The notes under the pieces are model-generated. The model worked only from the letters and a program-made list of their open reading frames with translations, did no database searches and was not told the DNA's origin. A stretch of 17,322 nucleotides of DNA from Deinococcus detaillensis (GTDB lineage Bacteria > Deinococcota > Deinococci > Deinococcales > Deinococcaceae): the NCBI RefSeq assembly GCF_007280555.1, contig NZ_VKDB01000039.1, positions 1 through 17,322 of the forward strand. Direction: 5' to 3'. The translations under genes were made by a program, and so were the position numbers. Within the stretch, counting starts at the first letter, position 1. Each line of letters begins with the position of its first letter. This document shows, piece after piece, positions 14,636-17,322 of this stretch.

Positions 14636-15897
14636 GTTTCTCCTTGTTGCAACGGTTGCAAGGCAGCGTAGCCCAGTTCAGACCAGACTGCGTGCTCAAA
14701 CTCATCGTAGGTTCGCAGGGCACTGGCCTGCATGATCAGCTGGCGGCCCAGTTTCAGATTCTGCTGACCGGCGCTCAAGCGGGCCGCATCAGGTTGAAGC
14801 GAGTCGTAGTCCAGCACGTGCGCGAACCCCACTGTCCGGCGGATCAGTTCGCAGCCCGCGTACCCGGCCGCGTCTTGCAGCACCGATGTCAGTAGAGCGT
14901 CCTGAAAAGCGCCTTCTCGCCAGGACGGACTTTGAGCGCTGCCCAACCGCTGCCGGAATTCAGCTTCGAAGGTGGTCCAGCAGCTCCGCATCTGACGCCG
15001 CAGGAAGGTGTGCCGCGCCTGACACTCGGCTGGATCTGGAGCATGGCCCGCCTGTGAAATGGCGGCCAGCACTAGATTGGCCAGAAACAAGCCGATATCG
15101 AAGCCCATGGGGCCGAAGAAGGCGAATTCGGAGTCGATCACGCGGATGTTGCTCAGCCCCTGGGCGTCAGGTGCGCTCGCCATGATGCTGCCGGTGTGCA
15201 GGTCGCCGTGAAGGAGAGCCTGCCCGCAGGTCATGAAGCGGTGCTTGAGGCGTGCCACCTCTGTCCGGAGCGGGGCATCTGCCTGAAGATCGTTCAGATC
15301 CTTCTGAAGCTCAGGCAGGTAAGCGTTGCGGTTGGGCGGCGGATAAAACGGCTCGGTCAGCACCAGCATCTCGGTCAGGTCGCACAGCTCGACGTTCTGG
15401 AACTGGGCGCTCAACTGACGTCTGGCTGTGCTGCCCAGCGCAAAATCGCTGGATTCATAGAACGTAGCAGCCAGAAACCGTCCGATGGTCTCGCCGAGAT
15501 TCTCCAAGCGTATTCCGGCAATCATCGGTGCGCGGATCACGGTGTGTTCACGCAGATCTTCCATGACGTTCACGGCCATCTCGTGATCGTGCCAGAGCGG
15601 GCGTGGCACCAGACCGGGGGCTGCTGCATGCTGGCGGGCCAGCGAGCGGGCCTCGAAATCGGCCCGTTCCTGCGAGAGGGGCCAGACCTCGCCCGCGACC
15701 CGCAGGTACGGCAAGCCCTGCTTGACCAGCACACTGCGCGGGCCACTGACTTCTGCGACCCGGAAGACCGCGTTGAGATTGCCGTCGCTGATCTCCTGGG
15801 CGGCCAGCACGCCGGTCACGTCCAGCAGTGAGGCGGCCTCGGTGCGCGACTTGACGTACGCCACCACTGAACGCAGATTTAGGATGTGATAACTCAT
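14632..15897 (-). CDS. mtnK: S-methyl-5-thioribose kinase
   Basis: This 421-residue kinase with a choline-kinase-like fold has SDGNLNAVFRV (nucleotide loop, about 37-47), Lys59 in LVKQ, MEDL (112-115), HGDLHTGS (230-237, catalytic aspartate 232) and DSEFAFFGPMGFDIG (from 255). The second metal motif is DSE, where most relatives have DPE. An RRTVGFAHVLD segment near the C-terminus matches the conserved substrate-binding arginine pair. It phosphorylates the C1 hydroxyl of 5-methylthioribose, and relatives accept 5-deoxyribose. The start is ATG at 15897 with GGAGG ahead; the slightly longer TTG start at 15915 is rejected. It is the first gene of the mtnK-mtnA-aldolase operon. No methylthioadenosine nucleosidase gene is nearby, consistent with use of a free, imported sugar. 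Confidence 0.93.
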   Translation of the reverse strand: MSYHILNLRSVVAYVKSRTEAASLLDVTGVLAAQEISDGNLNAVFRVAEVSGPRSVLVKQGLPYLRVAGEVWPLSQERADFEARSLARQHAAAPGLVPRPLWHDHEMAVNVMEDLREHTVIRAPMIAGIRLENLGETIGRFLAATFYESSDFALGSTARRQLSAQFQNVELCDLTEMLVLTEPFYPPPNRNAYLPELQKDLNDLQADAPLRTEVARLKHRFMTCGQALLHGDLHTGSIMASAPDAQGLSNIRVIDSEFAFFGPMGFDIGLFLANLVLAAISQAGHAPDPAECQARHTFLRRQMRSCWTTFEAEFRQRLGSAQSPSWREGAFQDALLTSVLQDAAGYAGCELIRRTVGFAHVLDYDSLQPDAARLSAGQQNLKLGRQLIMQASALRTYDEFEHAVWSELGYAALQPLQQGET

Positions 15898-15962
15898 CTG
15901 ACCTCCAGACAACAAAGTGGGGGTGGAGACCGAAGTGCAGTGGCGCTCATCCTCCCGAACCT

Positions 15963-15986
15963 TGGTCGTTTGCCGCCAACCGACCA
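15963..15986. promoter_or_regulatory. 24-bp imperfect palindrome upstream of mtnK, candidate operator
   Basis: The half-sites TGGTCGTTTGCC and GCCAACCGACCA pair at 10 of 12 positions, with perfect 6-bp outer arms TGGTCG/CGACCA. It lies in the 101-base gap between the DUF1349 stop and mtnK, 66 bases upstream of the mtnK start. No T-run follows on the minus strand, so it looks more like a dimeric repressor site than a terminator. A terminator for the upstream gene cannot be excluded. A single CGACCA half-site also occurs in the divergent promoter region at 8547-8552. No clear -35/-10 pair for mtnK could be found around it. Confidence 0.4.
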
Positions 15987-15998
15987 GCCCTCCCCGGC

Positions 15999-16589
15999 TC
16001 AGTCCTCGACGAGATCATGCAGGGTCCGAAGATCTGGCGGTTCCAACTTGAACTCCCGGAAAGCCACGTGGAATCCTTCACGTTTGGGGCTGCACGCCAT
16101 GACGCCTGCACGCGCGTCCCGCGATGGATCAAAGTATGCAACCCGCTGTAAGACCCACCGCCGAGAAGCGGTGTCCCGCGCGTGCATGATGACAGCGTCG
16201 CCTCGCCGGATCATCCGGAACGCGTATTCCGGCGCTTGCGGCGCGGGCTGTACGCTCCAATCGGACTTGCCGTGGGTCATGACGGCGCTCCACTGCAACA
16301 CGCCGACAAACTCCACGCCGAACTTGAGCCACTCGGTTTCGGAGGCGCGTAGCATCAGGCCCGCATGGTCGTACAGCTCGGCGAAGTCGCCGCGCAGGGT
16401 GACGGTGAGTGTGAATTCAAGGGGTGCGTCTGCCAGAAAAGCGTGTCCGTCATCCTTGATAAATCCGTACTGCGTTTCGCGCCAGAAGTCCGTTTCATTC
16501 GCGGTGGTGACTTCCAGCACGCCGCCTGCGCCGATGTGAAACTGCGGAATAGCAGAAAGCCAGTCCAGCGATGCCCATTGGTTGGTCAT
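15999..16589 (-). CDS. DUF1349 domain protein (concanavalin-like fold), function unknown
   Basis: The 196-residue protein matches the DUF1349 pattern: an early tanETDFWRETQYGFIKDDGH stretch, then DHAGLMLRASETEWLKFGVEF in the middle. A late MACSPKREGFHVAFREFKLE closes the beta-sandwich. Proteins of this family are small, cytosolic and jelly-roll-like, sometimes described as carbohydrate-binding, but with no established reaction. The ATG at 16589 is chosen because the family begins there; the longer frame to 16817 overlaps the next gene and its extra residues look like shadow sequence. Ribosome binding site weak. It stands 101 bases upstream of mtnK on the same strand. A sugar-related role is tempting from position but not shown. 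Confidence 0.8.
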   Translation of the reverse strand: MTNQWASLDWLSAIPQFHIGAGGVLEVTTANETDFWRETQYGFIKDDGHAFLADAPLEFTLTVTLRGDFAELYDHAGLMLRASETEWLKFGVEFVGVLQWSAVMTHGKSDWSVQPAPQAPEYAFRMIRRGDAVIMHARDTASRRWVLQRVAYFDPSRDARAGVMACSPKREGFHVAFREFKLEPPDLRTLHDLVED

Positions 16590-16726
16590 GCCACATGATA
16601 AAGCCTGATCTTTGGCGTGAACCCGAAACGGTCGTGTTGCCTTCACTGGGTCGGGTGAGAAGCCGCGCTGAAGCCGATCTACTTCTCCGAGAACTTCTCC
16701 CCTTGGTGGCGGCCTCCGGGAACACG

Positions 16727-17212
16727 TCACTGCCAATATCTTTCCCCCGCGCAGTCCCGGCACAGCACAACCTCTCCATGTCGCACCTCGCGCTCGTTGA
16801 TAATCTCCTCGCTGCACCTGTCACAGAGGACGCGCTTACCGTTGACGCTGATCACGGCCGCTAGATCGAAGGTCAGGCGCACAGGCGTGACGGTGAACAG
16901 TTCCTGGTCACTCCAGGTCTGGTAGGCGTCCATGTAGGCGTCCCAGCGCTTCTCGCCTTCCACCCGGCCCGCCCGCACCCGTATCCTCAAATCGGTGTGG
17001 GGCGCGATTCGAATAGCCTGCCCCGTCCGAACTTTCACGAACGTCGCGGCCACCTTGCCGTGATCAAGCAGGCGCAGCGTGCGGCGGCCCAGCCAGCAGC
17101 CTGTCGCCACCGAGAGGCCATCGGCAAAGCAGCCGTCTGTCTCGGCCAACACCATCAGCTTCTTGTCGGTGCGCGGTACGGTCATGCCTAGCTGTACTTT
17201 GGGGATATTCAA
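16727..17212 (-). CDS. FmdE-family protein, N-terminally truncated, with C-terminal zinc ribbon
   Basis: The frame encodes up to 161 residues. The core is clearly FmdE-like (named after the formylmethanofuran dehydrogenase E subunit): ETDGCFADGLSVATGC followed by GRRTLRLLDHGKVAATF. The end has two CxxC pairs (CDRC and CRDC) typical of the zinc ribbon found in longer members. The family usually begins with about 30 further residues including a conserved HxHLCP-type motif. I do not find these in any frame upstream, and an in-frame TAG stands at 17242-17240. The only starts are TTG at 17212 or ATG at 17185. The gene is probably a remnant, or a shortened protein missing part of its metal site. 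Molybdenum-enzyme-related roles are proposed for the family, but none can be assigned here. Confidence 0.6.
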   Translation of the reverse strand: MNIPKVQLGMTVPRTDKKLMVLAETDGCFADGLSVATGCWLGRRTLRLLDHGKVAATFVKVRTGQAIRIAPHTDLRIRVRAGRVEGEKRWDAYMDAYQTWSDQELFTVTPVRLTFDLAAVISVNGKRVLCDRCSEEIINEREVRHGEVVLCRDCAGERYWQ

Positions 17213-17312
17213 GGCCCACTGAATAGTGGAATGAACCCCCTAGAGAGGACCAACGGCCAAGCCACTTCGCCCCGACCAGCCGTTAGGCTGATCACAGCGC
17301 GAAGGAGCATTC

Positions 17313-17322
17313 ATGCCAGGAC
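17313..17322 (+). CDS. First codons of a rightward gene running off the window
   Basis: ATG at 17313 is preceded by AAGGAG at 17302-17307, five bases away, a strong ribosome binding site. Only Met-Pro-Gly can be read. The gene would be divergent from the truncated FmdE-like gene. Its identity cannot be judged. Confidence 0.5.

Noticed and set aside
13586..15897. A classical methionine salvage operon
   Set aside because: Only mtnK and mtnA are present. Dehydratase, enolase/phosphatase, dioxygenase and transaminase genes are missing, and an aldolase-dehydrogenase follows instead of MtnB.
15898..15915. Upstream TTG start for mtnK
   Set aside because: The ATG at 15897 has GGAGG at proper spacing and matches the usual MSY-type N-terminus of the family. 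The TTG would swallow the ribosome binding site.
16727..16830. A separate DksA/TraR-like zinc-finger protein
   Set aside because: The CxxC pairs are in frame with the FmdE-like core and match the zinc ribbon found at the end of longer FmdE proteins, so they are one protein.

Overview
The window is GC-rich, densely coded bacterial DNA. GTG/ATG starts with AGGAG-type ribosome binding sites and high-GC third positions give long antisense shadow frames. Together with the gene content, a Deinococcus-like chromosome or megaplasmid is my best guess, but this is an inference from style and not a proven identification. No rRNA, tRNA, CRISPR array or intact insertion sequence is visible.

Layout: the left edge carries the last 39 codons of a leucyl aminopeptidase (1-120). 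An AT-richer stretch of about 770 bases without a convincing gene follows (121-892). Then comes a large leftward operon-like block (8520 down to 893): an ABC permease, a sugar-binding protein, a hairpin plus 16-bp tandem repeats, a double ATPase, a second permease, a tagatose/psicose 3-epimerase-family TIM barrel and an FAD monooxygenase. From the same intergenic region (8521-8786), with a good promoter facing each way, a rightward block runs out: DhaK-like and DhaL-like kinase subunits and an aldo/keto reductase (8787-11605). Convergent with it, and only 13 bases away, ends a second leftward operon with 4-base overlaps: mtnK, mtnA and a fused class II aldolase/short-chain dehydrogenase (15897-11619). 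The right edge has a DUF1349 protein, an N-terminally truncated FmdE-like protein and the first codons of a rightward gene.

How the genes fit together: the transporter (two permeases, double ATPase, LsrB/RhaS-like binding protein) and the aldolase-dehydrogenase fusion are the parts expected of a rhamnose-type catabolic locus. The rhamnose isomerase and kinase are absent. In their place stand methylthioribose kinase (MtnK) and methylthioribose-1-phosphate isomerase (MtnA), genetically welded to the aldolase. The most economical reading is an uptake-plus-DHAP-shunt pathway: a 5-deoxy- or 5-methylthio-pentose is imported, phosphorylated at C1, isomerised to the ketose 1-phosphate and split to dihydroxyacetone phosphate plus a two-carbon aldehyde. 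The fused dehydrogenase or the aldo/keto reductase could then process that aldehyde. The epimerase, the divergent DhaKL kinase and the monooxygenase suggest a second sugar branch or processing of the side chain. No transcription regulator is encoded in the window.
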